From NCBI GenBank assembly GCA_949357655.1, contig CASHTG010000010.1, positions 496,001-560,000 on the forward strand: a DNA stretch of 64,000 bases, read 5' to 3'. Under the pieces are notes generated by a model, which saw only the letters and a list, made by a program, of their open reading frames with translations, searched no databases and was not told the origin of the DNA. Below are positions 1 to 13,463 of this stretch, in pieces (within the stretch, counting starts at the first letter, position 1; every line of letters starts with the position of its first letter). This DNA comes from Parascedosporium putredinis (taxonomy: Eukaryota > Ascomycota > Sordariomycetes > Microascales > Microascaceae). The position numbers and the translations under genes were made by a program.

Positions 1-2130
1 TCGTCGAGATACAGGCTCTTCAATATATAAAGAGTCTCTATACTCTTTAGTCACTAGTAGGTTATAGTCTTCCCTATAAAGTATATTAGTTCTCTAGCTA
101 ACTAGTTTATTTTTAGCTTCCTACCCCTAATTTTATAGAGTAGGTTACTTAGGCGCAGATAGTACTCACAGCGCAGCCCAACTAGGAGTATCAGCAGCTA
201 TACACGCGGCTTGATACTTAGGCCTAGCATATAACTGCAGGCACTAGTCAGCTAGCGACTGTCGTTTAGGATCATTATCCTACCTAGGAGCTTATAATAT
301 AGGAAGTGGGAAAACAAACTAGGGCGCTATATCCAGCAGATTACCTTTTCACCTAGTTCACTCGCTTCCAGCCCCTAGCGCTGATTAAGGTTCGCTAGGG
401 AAATATAAGTAGTATAGCTGATCTCCCGGTCGTCGCCCTTACTTTTCTGTAGGCAGGTGCTACTAGTCGTGCGCGGTTAGTCGCGGCCTATGGCGCGTAC
501 GCGCAGGCCCTAATTCCAGTATATATCTCTTAGGCCAACTCTACTAGATCTACCGCGACTGGGCGGCTGTCTAGGTCACTATGGATAGGCTACTTGATCC
601 CTAGGTAGGGTTAGTAGCCTACTTAGGGTCTAGCTCTATTAGGTTGCTCTCTCTAGTCCCTCCCTAGCTAGTCTCCTCTCTGCCTGTCGTGGATTCCCCC
701 TAGCAGCTTTAGATATGCTGGCTATGCCTACAGTATAGCCTCCTCCTCCCTAGCTGCCAGTTCCTCAGACTCCCTCTAGCCCTAGCCAGGCCTAGTAGGC
801 GCCTAGCTGTCCCTATAGGCCTAGGAGGTCTGGGGCGTCAGCTCGGCGCCCCCAGTCTCTTAGGTCCCTAGATAGACTATGGGAGGCTCTAGTAGGCCTT
901 CATCTAAGCGCGTGAGGGGAAACTTGCAGGTCTAGATGACCCCTACTTGAGGTCCTGGTTATCCCTGTGGTCCTAGCTGTCCTTATAGGTATACCTAGCC
1001 TTCCTTTAATTATTTGTTTTCCTAGGGTTATATAGGTGGTGGGTTTATTTTAGGTGTTTATAGTAGGTGTTTTAATAGGAATTCTAGGTCTACTTTTACT
1101 CTAGGTGCCTTTTCCTCTTCTTATATTATACTAAGATGGTCCTCACGTTCTCTAGGTGCTCTATAGGTTCCTAGGTGTTATATTCTACTAGCTATCCCTT
1201 CTATTTAACCTTAAAGAACTTAGTCCCTTCCTCCTCAGCATCTACTATGATATCCTCTACTTCCTATTCTACTAGTTCGTCTTCTAAGTCTAGGAGACTC
1301 CCCAGCGATAGAGCGCTCTACTGATCCCTCTATAGTTCTAATAGGGATATATGGAATATATTATAAAGCTGCTAGTATTTCTTAGGTATTTTAACTTAGT
1401 AGGTATTCTTATTTATTTTTTTAAGTATCTTAACCTAGATATAGGTAGGTATAAGCTTCCACACGGTGGCTTTAAAAGGAAGTTTTCGTGGCGAGAGCTA
1501 TAGCTTATCCTAGCTGGAACTTAACATCCTACTAGTTCTTATTGAAGTACTTCTGTTGATCCTAGATCGCATGTTCCTAGTGTTCTACGACCTGTCTCTA
1601 GATCATTTATAAATACTCTACCCTTTCCTTTACTCTAGCTACTTTTAGTATTACTTCTAGGATCATATCTTCTACTATTTGAGGGTAGTAGCTATATAAT
1701 ACTTAGTAGGGGCTAACCCTAGTTATCATATTTATATGGTTATTTATTAAGAATTCCACTTCCTAGAGGAGCTTTAGCTAGTACTTGGTACTCTCGCTGT
1801 AGAGCTTTCTTAGGATAGCTAGTATTATGGAGTTTACCTGCTCTATTTAGCTGTCTGTCTGCAGGTGGAAGGTGGTTAAGATCTATCTTAAAGTACCTTA
1901 GGTCTTATAGAACTCCCCTTAGAATTAGCTAGTAAAGATCAATCTATAGTCACTTATGATTCCCTATAGGGTGCTATAATAATACTTAATTTCCTTATAG
2001 AAAATCCTTATAAGCTTACTTATGTTAATCGTCTTTGCTATAGGGAGTATCTAGATAGCCTTTGTGAATTAGTTGACGATTATAAGAATAGTATCTACCT
2101 AGTCCTTTCCTCCCCTACTACTACTAGTAG

Positions 2131-2148
2131 GAGGCCTATAATGAAATC
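2131..2148 (-). pseudogene. Integrase core remnant of E1
   Basis: Minus-strand codons read D-F-I-I-G-L. This matches the start of the gypsy integrase catalytic core (DFITGLP) with one Thr-to-Ile change, as RIP would give. The following codons continue as G-E-E-R-T-R-stop, resembling the family pattern ahead of the ILVIVD strand. Confidence 0.6.
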
Positions 2149-3626
2149 TAGTATAATCTCCTACTAGGGCTCTACTAGTAGTAGTAAGGACTATAAGGTA
2201 CTATATAGTTTATACCTTAGCCTTTATACACCTTAGTATTCTAGATAACTCATGATATATATCTAGATATCTATTTCCAGGTTCTCCTAGTAGAATTTCC
2301 TATAGAGAAGCTCTAGAGTCCTTATCTAGCCTATATACCTAGCCCTTAGGTTATTATAGTAACTCTAGATAGTCTCTGCCCTTAGGGTGCCTTATATAGG
2401 TAGGACTATTCTTCTCTTAAAGAAGAGGGTTCCCTCTATTAGGGTGAAGTGGGATTTCTTTCTAGGGTCCTTCTAGAGATTACCTACTAGCTCTAGGTAG
2501 TAGGTGTCTTATTCCTATAGCTGGCGAACTTTCACTATGAAGGGGCTTTATACTTCTTCTTAGAGTGGGCTTATATCTTCTAGAATTTCTACTACCTCCC
2601 TTCTTAATAATATTTAGGAACCTACTAGCTAGGCTTCCTAAGGTTCTTCTAGTATCTAGGTCTTCTCTGATTATATAGCCTACCTTATCACTACTAGTAT
2701 ATAGATATTCTATATCTTATGCTATTTACTAGGTATTATATCTACCTAGTAAACCTACACCTCTAGTGTGAAGCCTAGCTTTACTACTAGTTCTCCTACT
2801 ACTACCTGATAATTAGGTTCTTCTCTTATATAGTTAGGCCTTCTTAATAGCCTATCTACTAGGTTAGTTATCCCCAACTAGTACTTAAGTTTGAAGTCGA
2901 ATGTAGATAGCTTATATACCTATCTTACTAGCCTACCCTAGAGATCCTTCGCCGGGGCCGCGATCACTCCTTTTAGGGCTTAATAATTAGTCAGAACTAT
3001 AAACAGGCTATTAGCAAGGTAGTAATACTATTATTTAAGGCTTTCCACAATGGCAAGGAGCTCCTGCTGCCTAGTATGCCACCACACCTCTATATTAGTA
3101 AGCTTCCTTAAGTAAAATGCTACTAGGTGCTATCAGTCCCCTACTTACTAGGATAAGATCCTAGACACCGCCTGGCAGGAGGTATCTATCTCTATATAGG
3201 TAGGTTGATCTAGTTCTTAGTGGGTTAAGATCAGGGCTGAGGAGAAGGTGTCCTTTAGTTCCTAGAATACTACCTTCACTTCTATAGGCTAGAGGAATTC
3301 CCTTTCTTAACCCTATTCTTGCTGCCTTTTAGTAGTGCTATTATCAGTTAGGTTACTATAGAGTATCTAGTGATGAACTTCTAGTAGAAGTTCGCGAATC
3401 CTAAGAACACTTAGATATCCTTATAGGAAGTTAGCTCTAGCTATCCTTAGATAGCTTAGACTCTCTCTAGATCTATCTTAATACCTTTGTCGCTAATAAT
3501 AAACCTAAGGAATACGACTTCCTTTTAGTAGAATAAGTATTTCTTTAGATTCATAAATAACTTTACCTACTATAGCTACTCTAGGACTTCCTTAAGGTAT
3601 ATAGAATACTCCTTCTTCGAATTTAA

Positions 3627-3650
3627 GTAGATTAGAATATTATTAAGATA
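3627..3650 (-). pseudogene. Reverse transcriptase catalytic motif remnant of E1
   Basis: Minus-strand codons read Y-L-N-N-I-L-I-Y, the YLDDILIY catalytic signature of Ty3/gypsy reverse transcriptase. Both Asp codons have become AAT (Asn), as expected from G-to-A changes after T on the coding strand. Upstream codons (Y-I-I) fit the usual C-I-V. Confidence 0.8.
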
Positions 3651-4870
3651 TATAATATAGTAGATATTAACTAGTCTAATAAGTGCCTAGTTAATATATA
3701 CCTAGAATATAGCTAGGGTATTAGTAAGCCTAAAAGGTATCACTATATACTTGAAGTATCTATACTTAGTCTAGAAGGTGGTCTTCCACTTATCCCTAGG
3801 CTTAATCTAGATTTAGTAGTAGGCCTCCTTCAAGTTGATCTTCGATTTCCACTTTATATTCCCAACCCTTATAAGTATTTTAGACATTAGTGGTAGGGGT
3901 ACCGGTTTTTCACTATAACTTTATTTAGCCCTCAGTAGTCTACATATAGGTATAAGGTACTATCAGATTTTTAGTATAAAGAGGATCAGTACCCTAGCTA
4001 GGCTCTTAGATCATCAGATCTAGCTACTTTCTAGGGCCTCCTAGATATAGAGTTAGAGTTCCTCTTACTATACTATACTTACTAGGTAGATTCCCCTATA
4101 GGGAGGAATCTTACCTTCTTTAAGGTTAATAGTATAGATAGTGCTAGTGAGTATAGGTAGAGCCTTTACTCCTAGTTTACTAAATATATCCCTATATTAT
4201 TCTAATTTAGGGGGAGGTCTAGTTCTATTAGGTTATCTTTCTATAGTAGGTCTCTAGGTTATAGGGGTTCTTTTAAGACTAGGACCTATACCTACTCTTC
4301 CCCTAGAGGTTCTTAAGAAATTCTACTATAGACTACTTATAGATAGTTTAGAAGAACTAAGTCTAGGTTAGTATATCTACTATGATCCCTATCTTCCCTA
4401 TTCCTCTAAACCTAAGTAGGAGGCCTAAGGTAGTAGTACCCCCTACCCCTTCCTAGAAGGTTTCCTTAACCCTCTAGACCTTTCCCCTATAGTCTACTAG
4501 CTATATAGTGATATAGTATGCTTTTCATAGAGTGATTAGCTAGCCCTCCTATTAGGTAACCTATAAGGGGGTGAGGCTGATAACCTAGGTTAGGTTAAGG
4601 GCTTTAACTAATTATAGGGAGATAAGGTTGATCACCCTATAGGTATTAAGGAATATTATTTAGGTTAACTAATAGTATTCCTCCTTAGTTTAACTAAGGC
4701 TATAAGTACTGCCCTTAAGTCTCTAGTTAGTCTCTAGGCCCTCTCCTCTAGCTCTAGAGGGGCCCTTAGTCATTTCCTAAATCGGAGTTAGAGTTAGATA
4801 ACTTAGTAACTTAGTAGTCTAGCTTGGTGATCGTTAGGACTAGGGCTAAGGGGTTATTTAGTAGCTTTTA

Positions 4871-4912
4871 ATAGTCCCTTTTATAGTAGCTAAATTTTCT
4901 ATAGTAGAAATA
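4871..4912 (-). pseudogene. Gag CCHC zinc-knuckle remnant of E1
   Basis: Fourteen minus-strand codons read Y-F-Y-Y-R-K-F-S-Y-Y-K-R-D-Y. Undoing G-to-A and C-to-T changes at the metal ligands (TGY to TAY, CAY to TAY) and glycines (GGN to AGN) gives the retroviral-type knuckle C-x2-C-G-K-F-G-H-x4-C with perfect spacing. All four ligands are lost, so the remnant is non-functional. Confidence 0.8.
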
Positions 4913-7900
4913 TTATACCTTCTTTAGATCCTTAGGGCCTCTATTAGCTCTGCTTTTATCGTTCTAGTCCCTATCCCTTAGCTCCTAGGTGCCTTCTAGT
5001 ATAGCTTACTTACCTAGGTTAGCTTCTAGTAAGGGGTATTAGTTAGCTTTAGGCTCTATTATATGGAAGTATTATATAGCGTCTGATAGTTCTAAGGTCG
5101 TTTAGTATAGCCTAGTTAGGGTGGGGGTAAGGTTAGCCCCTCCTCTCTATAGGCTTCCTAGTGAGTAGGGCCTACTACTATCCTATGGTTTTAGTTACTA
5201 TAAGGTAGTCTTATATAGGGTATTGATTTCCTAAAGCTTATTTTAGAGGGTAAAGTTAAGCTTAAAGAAAGCTTATAGGCGTTGTCTAGGTTATCCTCTT
5301 TAGGTAGGTTACTAATTTGCTAGTAAAGGGCTATCTACTTACCCTAGAGTTATTCTAGAGATTGATTACCTTAGTAGAGGTGGAGAATAGCTTCCCTAAT
5401 TTTAGACTTCTAGAACTTAGGGGAGATATAGTCTTTCTTAGTATAGGTAAAGAGCTCCTCTAAGGTAGGCTCTAAGCCTATTCCTATAATATATTATTAC
5501 TAGCCTATCTATAGAGTAGTAGTTATTTTAAAGATTACCTATTAAATAAGTGTAGACTATAGAGGACTCCCTAATATAGTTCTATTACTATCTTTAATAG
5601 CTTAGATCTAGTTAAGGATCTCTATAGGTATAGTGTTTTCCTAAAGGAGTTTTATATAGTACCTAGGTCTTTTCTAAGCTTAGGAGCCTCCTAGGCCTTC
5701 CTTTAGTAGGACTCTTCTAAGGTGTCGATATATTCTACTACTTATTCTATAGCTTATAGCTAGGTTATAAGTATATTAAGGGCCTCTGATAAGATTTAGA
5801 TATTATGAGGGGCCTCTTCTTATTATTTGATAGTTTAGGGTGAGTCTATACTTAGCTATATGCTTCCCTAGCTAAGTAGGCTTAGGTTTACTATCCTATC
5901 TCTAGGATGAGGCCTATTATACTTACTCCCTCTTATGATATCTTAATCTAAGGTCTATTAGAAGAAGTTGAAGAATATGATAGGTGTAGAGTAGTACTAG
6001 CTGAAAGCTATCCTAAGGTAGGAATATTATAGGGTAAAGGTAGTGTCTAGAGACTATAAGTAGAGGGTATAGTGATAGTAGGTATATTTAGTTACTTTTA
6101 CTTTAACTTAGAGAGCCTCCCTTTATTCCTAGCTCTCCTTCTATTCCTTTTATATTATTCCCTATTCTCTAGGGCTCTTATCCTTTTAGCCCTAGTAGGT
6201 CCTTTCTTAGACCCTCGCTCTTCTAAGCCCTCTCTAGTCTATCTCTAGTCTAAGGATTTTTCTATACTAGTAGATCTTCCTTTATATTACTAGTAGTTAT
6301 CTTAATATTCTCCTATCACTTCTAGCTTAGTAAGTAAGACTATCCTTCTACCTATAGGCCCTATAGGCCCTAGTTGATCTCTAGTAGCTGCGCTGTAGCT
6401 TTAGGGTAGCTTACCTACCTCCTATAGTATACTTATCTATAAGGGTTCTTATATATAAGTAGGTTTCTATAGTCTAATTAACTTATTTAACTATTCCTTA
6501 TATTTCTAGGTAGTATACTATTAATAACTTATAGTATATCCTTAGTAGGTCTATAAGGCTCTACTAAAACTTAGAGATAAATATACCTCCTCTATCTATA
6601 TTAATTTCTTTTAGTAGGTTATAGTTAGCTAATACTATTTATAAGAATAGGTTAGTAAACTTTAGTATATCTATTACTTCCTTATAGGTATAAAATATAT
6701 ATACCTTATAAGTCTATCTATAACTACTATAATATAATTATATTTCTCATTTATAACTAGGTCTTTTAACTCTAGTAACTTAACTATAAAGTCTATAGTT
6801 ATACTTTACTATAGTACTTTAGGTATTAGTATAGGCTATAGGAGTCTATATAGCTTATATTAGTTTACTTTATTTTTAGTATATAAGTTATATCTAGCTA
6901 TTACTTCCTATACTTATTTTTATAGCTATAGGATATAGTACTCCTTTAATATCTAGTAGATTATTTTAGTAATACCTAGATATCTACTAAGTAACTTATA
7001 GATTATTTATATAAGTTCTTTAGCTATTTCTAAAGGTACTATTACTTTATTACTTCCTACTTATCTAAAGTACTTATTAATCTTAAAGTGATTTAGTAGG
7101 TTACCTCTACCTTATATCTTATAGCTAGCTATTATAAGCTTCTATCCTTATATTTATAGAATACTATTTTTATTTTATTAGGTATTTTCTTAAAGTAGTT
7201 AGGTCTTTAGCTAAATATATCTACCCTTCTATTTTCTATTCCTTTAATATATATAATTTTAAAGTTATATTCTAATAATATTTTAGCCTATCTTATCTAT
7301 TACTTATTAAGTTCCTTTATTATTATAAAGTTTATAAGGTTCTTATAATCTAAGAATATACTAATTAGGTATTTAGCTCTAATAAGGTAATATTTCTATT
7401 CTTTAAAAGCTTCTATAATAACTATTAGTTCTTTATCTAAGACTCTATATTATACTATAAGTCTACTAAGTTTCTTTAATATAAAAGCTATAAGTCTTAG
7501 TCTTCTTTTAAGGTCTTATTATCTAAGTTAGGCTCTAACTATATAGTTAGATATATCTATTTTAACTTTAAATAATTTATTAAGGTCTATATTATATAGT
7601 ACTAGTTATTTATAGATACTTTATTTTATTTCCTAGAATATCTTTTACTATTCTTTTCCCTAAATAAATTTATTCTTATTTTTTATAAAGTCTATTAAGG
7701 GTTTCACCCTTTTATTATAGTCTTATAAGAATTATTAGTAGAAGTTAGTAAAGCCTAGGAAGCCTCTTACTTCTATTACTATTTTTAATATAAGCTAGTC
7801 TAAAACTACTTATACTTTAGATTCTTATATTCTAATTTCACCTAGTTTAATAGTATAGCTAAAGAAGTTAACTTCCTATATATAAAAGAAGCTTTCTTAG

Positions 7901-7989
7901 GTTTTACTAATAACTTAGCTTCCTATAGTTTTTATAATACTTTCTTAATATATTCCTTATATTCCTCTAGAGTATTAGAGAAGATAAGG

Positions 7990-8001
7990 ATATTATCTAA
8001 A
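7990..8001 (-). pseudogene. Reverse transcriptase YLDD remnant of E2
   Basis: Minus-strand codons TAT-TTA-GAT-AAT read YLDN and lie within F-I-I-V-Y-L-D-N-I-L-I, preceded by a TAG where family members have Gln. Second Asp to Asn and Gln to stop are the expected RIP products. Confidence 0.8.
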
Positions 8002-10007
8002 TATACTATAATAAACTAGTTAAAGTACTCCTAAGTATATAGTTAATTATAGTTTAGAAAGTTATAGGTATATTAGTTAACCTAAATAGTATAATATAGT
8101 ACTTATAGTATCTATACCTTATTTAGAATATTATTTTCTACTTATCTCCTTCTTTAATCTTAATAAGGTTATAAGCTCCTTTTAGGTCTAAGGTATAAAC
8201 TACTATATCTTCCCTAGTCTATCTTATAGCTCTAAAATTAATAGTAAAGGGTATCTATTTTTAATAATATTAGTATTTAGCTATCTATAGTTAATATATA
8301 TTTATAGTTTTCTATTTTTCTTAGGTATAAAAAGTATTAGATACCCTACTAGTGATATTAAGGGTCTAATAAATCCTTCTTAATATTTTCTTATATATAT
8401 TCCTATAGTTCTTTTAACTATTCTTAGTTAAGGTTATAGATTAGTATAAACTTAGATATAGCTCTTAGTTTAAGGTTAATTTTATAGTCCTACTAGCTAT
8501 ATTTAGATAAGTTAATATTAAGTTCTTTTATAAATACTTTAGTATATTTATAGTATTATAGAGGTAAGCTTTATAGTACTTCCTCTCTTATTCTTATAAT
8601 AACTATACTATATATAACCTTTATTTTTCTATTTTATTAGTATTTCTTTTCTTTTAGTAATATATTTAAACTTATAGTAGTAAGCTCTTTAATATATATT
8701 ATTATATTAAAGGCTCTTAGCTTATTTAAGGTAGACTTTCCTAGTTACTATTACTTAGGGACTAAGTTATTAATAGAGTCTCCTTAGCCCTACTAAGTAA
8801 GCTAATTAGTATTCTAGTCTATTATAAGGTTTTCCTTCTTTAGCTATAAGATATCTAGGACTACTAGGTAGCTTATTTATATAATATTAAAGTTAATTTA
8901 TATTTTATAGCTTAAGATATTAATATTAAAGTATATAGTCTCTTATTTAATCTATCTATTATTATAACTAACTAATATTCCTTTATAATTTACTAATATA
9001 TATAGGTCTTACTTAAGGTCTTATAGAAGTTATAGTTTATTTACTATATCTAGTAAGATAAAGTTTCCTTATATATTACTATTAATTAGGATATTATATT
9101 ATTTTCCCTTATTTATACTATTACCTTAAGGTACTTATTATTTTATATACTTAGATTAAACTCTTTTTATTATATTCCTTTAATATTTATAGATACCTTT
9201 ATATATCTAGCTATTCTAGTAGCTAGGTTATATTATTTTCCTAATAGTAGGATTTACTCTAGGCTTATAATAGCTATCTTACCTTCTCCTTTAGTTCCTA
9301 GTATTCCTTTTATTTATTAAGGAATATTTAATCCCTATTATACCTTTATTAATACTATTAGTTTTTATATTCTATAACTTTATCTTTAATTTCTTAGTTA
9401 TCTTTATTAGTTCTTATATTATTTTTTATAGTATAGTACTATATTTTAATTAGTTATTCTTCTATATTATTAAGTTCCTCTTATAGTATAGCTACTTATT
9501 AATATACTCTAGTAATTTATTTACTTTAGTTACTTAGCTAATCTATATTTTCTTCTATAGTTATTATATAGTACTCCTATTCTTCTTATTAGGGAATATA
9601 TATATCTTTTATAAGTTTTTATATTTTCCTATTATTTATCTATTTATATATTTCTATACTTACTAAAAGTTATTATAGGTAGTCTCTAATAGTTCTAGAG
9701 TTTTTATTATAAGGCTTATACCTATTACTCTATTTTATAGAGTTTTCTAGAGATAATATCTTCTTAGTTTTCTAGTCTAATTTCTATTTATATTTTATTT
9801 TAATAGATTTAGCTTCTAGTTTCCTCTACCTTCTAAATAATATTATTAAGTAATATTAAGGGGATATTATCTCCTATTCTTTTAAAGTACTCTAGCTATT
9901 CTATATATTCTTCTAAGTTATAGATAAGAAGGTTATACCTTACTATATTCTTTTTATCTTATTCTATAATATAGTTTATAAGGTCTTTAAAATACTCTTT
10001 AAACCCT

Positions 10008-10012
10008 CTATT
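10008..10012. repeat. 5-bp target site duplication of E3, left copy (CTATT)
   Basis: CTATT directly precedes the left LTR end at 10013 and is repeated exactly at 17576-17580 after the right LTR. Five base pairs is a usual duplication size for Ty3/gypsy integration. Confidence 0.8.
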
Positions 10013-10467
10013 TATAATATTCTAACACTAGGACATACTACTTAGGGTTAGGTTACATTAGGGTTAGAATAGTTAGGCCTATTAGTAGCTTAGTAAGGTA
10101 ATCAAATAGTATAATAATATCATTATCTATAATATATATTTAAGTATAGGGGTTAAGTATACTTAAATTAACTACTAGAAAGGATATAGAACTTCCTTTC
10201 CTCTAAGGTCTACTTATTTCCTTATATAGACTTTATATATCCTAGGACTAATAATCCTTATTATTAATCTAGAGTAGACTAATATTCTACTCCTATTATT
10301 CTATTAGTAGACTAATACTATTCTATTATCATTCCTTATCAGGACTAACACCTTATCCTAGTTAGTCCTTATAGGCCCTCTAGACTAGCTACTATATTCC
10401 TCTAAATATTATCCTTTTCTACTAGTCTAGACTACTTCCTAGTCTCCTTTCTAGGCTACTTATAATA
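10013..10467 (-). repeat. LTR1, 3' LTR of E3
   Basis: The 455-bp repeat is colinear with 17124-17575, 19192-19645 and 19648-20097. Its ends, TATAATATTC...TTATAATA, are the RIP-mutated forms of TGTGACGTTC...CGTGACA seen in the least mutated copy. Practically every CpA/TpG has been converted. Confidence 0.9.
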
Positions 10468-10471
10468 TAAT

Positions 10472-10485
10472 ACCTCCCCTCCTTT
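10472..10485 (-). other. Polypurine tract next to the 3' LTR of E3
   Basis: On the minus strand this reads AAAGGAGGGGAGGT, 4 bp from the LTR1 end. This is the position and composition of the plus-strand primer of an LTR retrotransposon, and it independently fixes the element orientation. Confidence 0.7.
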
Positions 10486-13451
10486 AGTCTTTATCCCTAA
10501 AGACTTTTTATACCTTAGGTTCTACCCTATTATTTTATCCTATTAGTTAGTTCTAATCTTCCCTTCTTTTTCCTCTTACTATACTAATACTATAATAAGC
10601 TATATTTTCAAATATCACTCCTATCTATCAACTAATACTTATAAGGCCTATAAAGTTAAAGCTTTAGTTTAATAAATTATTTCTAAAGGTTTAGTTTATA
10701 AGAATATACTATATTCTCACTATTACTAGGAGAAGACTATATATCAATTCTCTTTAAGCTCCTCCTATTACTAGGAGTATATTTATCTAAAGAAGGTATA
10801 ATAGTAACTTAGTAGCTTCTTCCTATATATCTACTATCCCTTTTCTTCTTTCTTTTCTAATATATCCTATCCTAGTTACTTATTCCCTTACTACTACCTA
10901 TAAGGTAGAGGATAACCTTTCTAAAGTAGAGGAGGACCTTATAGAAGCCCTAGCCTAGGTTAACTATCTCTACTATTAATAGGCTTCTTTAAAGAGAAGA
11001 ATATAGTACTATTTAAATATAGCCTCTAAGGCCTTTATAAGAGTAATAGGGAGGAGGCTATAACCCTAGTAATTTAGTAGGCTATTAAGGATATATAGTC
11101 CTTAGTACCTCTAAGGTTATTAACTAGGATATAATAGGTTTTATCTTTAATATACCTAGGGATCTTAGGGTTTTTAAGGTATTTCTATTAGAACTAAGCT
11201 AGAAGGTTCTAGCTCCCTTTAAGGTATTTAATAGGTTCCTATATATTTTTACTATATTTAAATTTTTCTATTTTACTAGATACTTAATTTTTCTATTATT
11301 ATTATAGCTAGAGTTAAGGATTTTTCTACTTCCTACTTATCTTCTACTAGTTTAACTATAATTAACTCTTCTATAGGTATATTATTATATACTAGTTCTA
11401 GTAGTAATATATAAAAGATAGGGTATTTAAGTCCTATTATAGTTAGTAACTCTAGTTTATAGTTAACTTCTAAAATTTTTCATTTAATAATAAATAGTCC
11501 TAGTTTTTTATAATTAAGTTTATCACTTAGTCTTTTTATAGTAATTTAGGGATCCCTTTTTCCTACTTTCTTTTAGAGTAGGTAGACCTTACTCCCTCCT
11601 AGAAGGTTAGTCCCTTAATCCTCTTTCGATTTATATAGCTTATTATTCTTTCTTATATAAATTCAAGTTCTATTATAAGTTATTAATATAGCTTTTTATT
11701 TATTCTACTATTATAATTACTTATTTAGCTACTAAATATTATCCTTATAGTTTAAACCCTAGTTCTAGTTTAATTCTATAGTTTATATAGAATAGTAATA
11801 TTCCTATACTTTTATATTTATTTATATTATATATATACTATACTAATAGTAGGTACTTTACCTAGTTATCTTAGTCTTAATTAATATAATACTAAAGGTA
11901 GGTTTCTATAGTTTAGTTAACTTATTCTACTATTCCCTAGGTTTTAGGGTAGTATACTATTAATAACTTATAGTATATCCCTAGTAGGTCTATAAGACTC
12001 TACTAAAACTTAGAGATAAATATACCTCCTCTATCTATATTAACTTCCTTTAGTAGGTTATAGTTAGCTAATATAGTTTATAGGAATAGGTTAGTAAACT
12101 TTAGTATATTTATTACTTCTCTATAAGGTATAAAGTATATATACCTTATTAACCTATCTATAACTACTATAATACTATTATATTTTTAACTTATAACTAG
12201 ATCTTCTAATTTAGGTAACTTAACTATAAAGTCTATAGTTATATTTTACTATAGTATTTTAGGTACTAGTATAGGTTATAGGAGTCTATATAGTTTATAT
12301 CTATTTATTTTATTCTTAGTATATAAGTTATACTTAGTAACTTCCTCTATACTAATTTCCTAAGGTTTTTAATTATATAGCTACCTAGTATCTTACTTAC
12401 TATTTTAGTAATACCTAGGTATCCTCCTCTTAGAGACTTATATACTACTTATATAAGACTTCTTACTAGATATTCTAATACTAGTTATCCTTAGTAACTA
12501 TAGTTATTTATATAGTTTCCTTTCTATAGTACTCTTTAATAGCTTATATAGTAGGGTAGCTATACTATAGCTAATAGCTTATAGTAAGCTATTATAAGCT
12601 TCTATTAGTATATTTATAAAATACTATTTTTATTTTATTAGGTATTTTCTTAAAGTAGTTAGGCCTTTAGCTAAGTATATCTACCCTTCTATTTTCTATT
12701 CCTTTAATATATATAATTTTAAAGTTATATTCTAATAATATTTTAGCCTATCTAGTTTATTATTTATTAAGCTCTTTAGTTATTATAAAGCTAGTAAGGT
12801 TTTTATAGTCTAAGAATATACTAATTAGGTACTTTACTCTAATAAGGTAGTATTTCTATTCTTTAAAAGCTTCTATAATAGCTATTAACTCTTTATTAGG
12901 GATCCTATATTATACTATAGGTCTATTAAGTTTCTTTAATATAAAGGCTATAGGTCTTAGTTATCCTTTAAGGTCTTATTATCTAAGTTAGGCTCTAATT
13001 ATATAGTTAGATATATTAGTCTTAACTTTAAATAGTTTATTAGGGTCTATATTATAAAGTACTAGTTATTTATAGATACTTTATTTTATTTCTTAGAATA
13101 CTTCCTATTATTCTTTTCCCTAAATAAACTAGTTTTTATTTTTTATAAGGTCTATTAAAGGTTTTACCCTTTTACTATAGTCTTATAAGAATTATTAGTA
13201 GAAGTTAGTAAAGCCTAGGAAGCCTCTTACTTCTATTACTATTTATAATATAGGCTAGTCTAAGACTACTTATACTTTAGATTCCTATATTTATATCTTA
13301 CCTAGTTTAATAGTATAACTAAGGAAGTCTACCTCTTATATATAGAAGAAACTCTTCTTAGGTTCTACTAATAACTTAGCCTTCTATAGTTTTTATAATA
13401 CCTTTTAATATATTCCTTATATTCTTCTAATATATTAGAGAAGATTAGGAT

Positions 13452-13463
13452 ATTATCTAGGTA
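13452..13463 (-). pseudogene. Reverse transcriptase YLDD remnant of E3
   Basis: Codons TAC-CTA-GAT-AAT (YLDN) lie inside F-I-I-V-Y-L-D-N-I-L-I-F. This is the same mutated residue as in E2, with a TAG replacing the expected Gln upstream. Confidence 0.8.

Larger units (their letters stand above)
1..6457 (-). mobile_element. RIP-degraded Ty3/gypsy-type retrotransposon (element E1)
   Basis: No usable ORF exists in this stretch, yet minus-strand reading through TAG/TAA stops recovers a Gag zinc knuckle (4871-4912), a reverse transcriptase active-site motif (3627-3650) and an integrase core (2131-2148). Gag lies to the right and integrase to the left, so the element is on the minus strand in gag-RT-integrase order, which is the Ty3/gypsy order. 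TpA and CTAG are strongly enriched and CpA/TpG depleted, less completely than in 6.5-19 kb. The sequence does not align by eye with the element family at 6458-19645, so it is a different family. I could not find its LTRs. The left edge may lie outside the window, and the right edge is set only by where the next family begins (about 6458). Confidence 0.8.
6458..10012 (-). mobile_element. Older gypsy copy E2, left half (pol)
   Basis: This region is nearly colinear with 11880-15360 of the complete element, so it is the pol part of another copy of the same family. Minus-strand reading gives an integrase core (about 6710-6795: F-I-V-K-L ... I-V-V-I-D-R-L) and the RT motif Y-L-D-N at 7990-8001 preceded by F-I-I-V. 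The copy is cut at 10012 by insertion of E3 and continues at 17581. Its 3' LTR and last part of pol are missing; similarity stops at about 6458, where E1 begins. RIP is extreme: TG and CA dinucleotides are almost absent. Confidence 0.85.
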
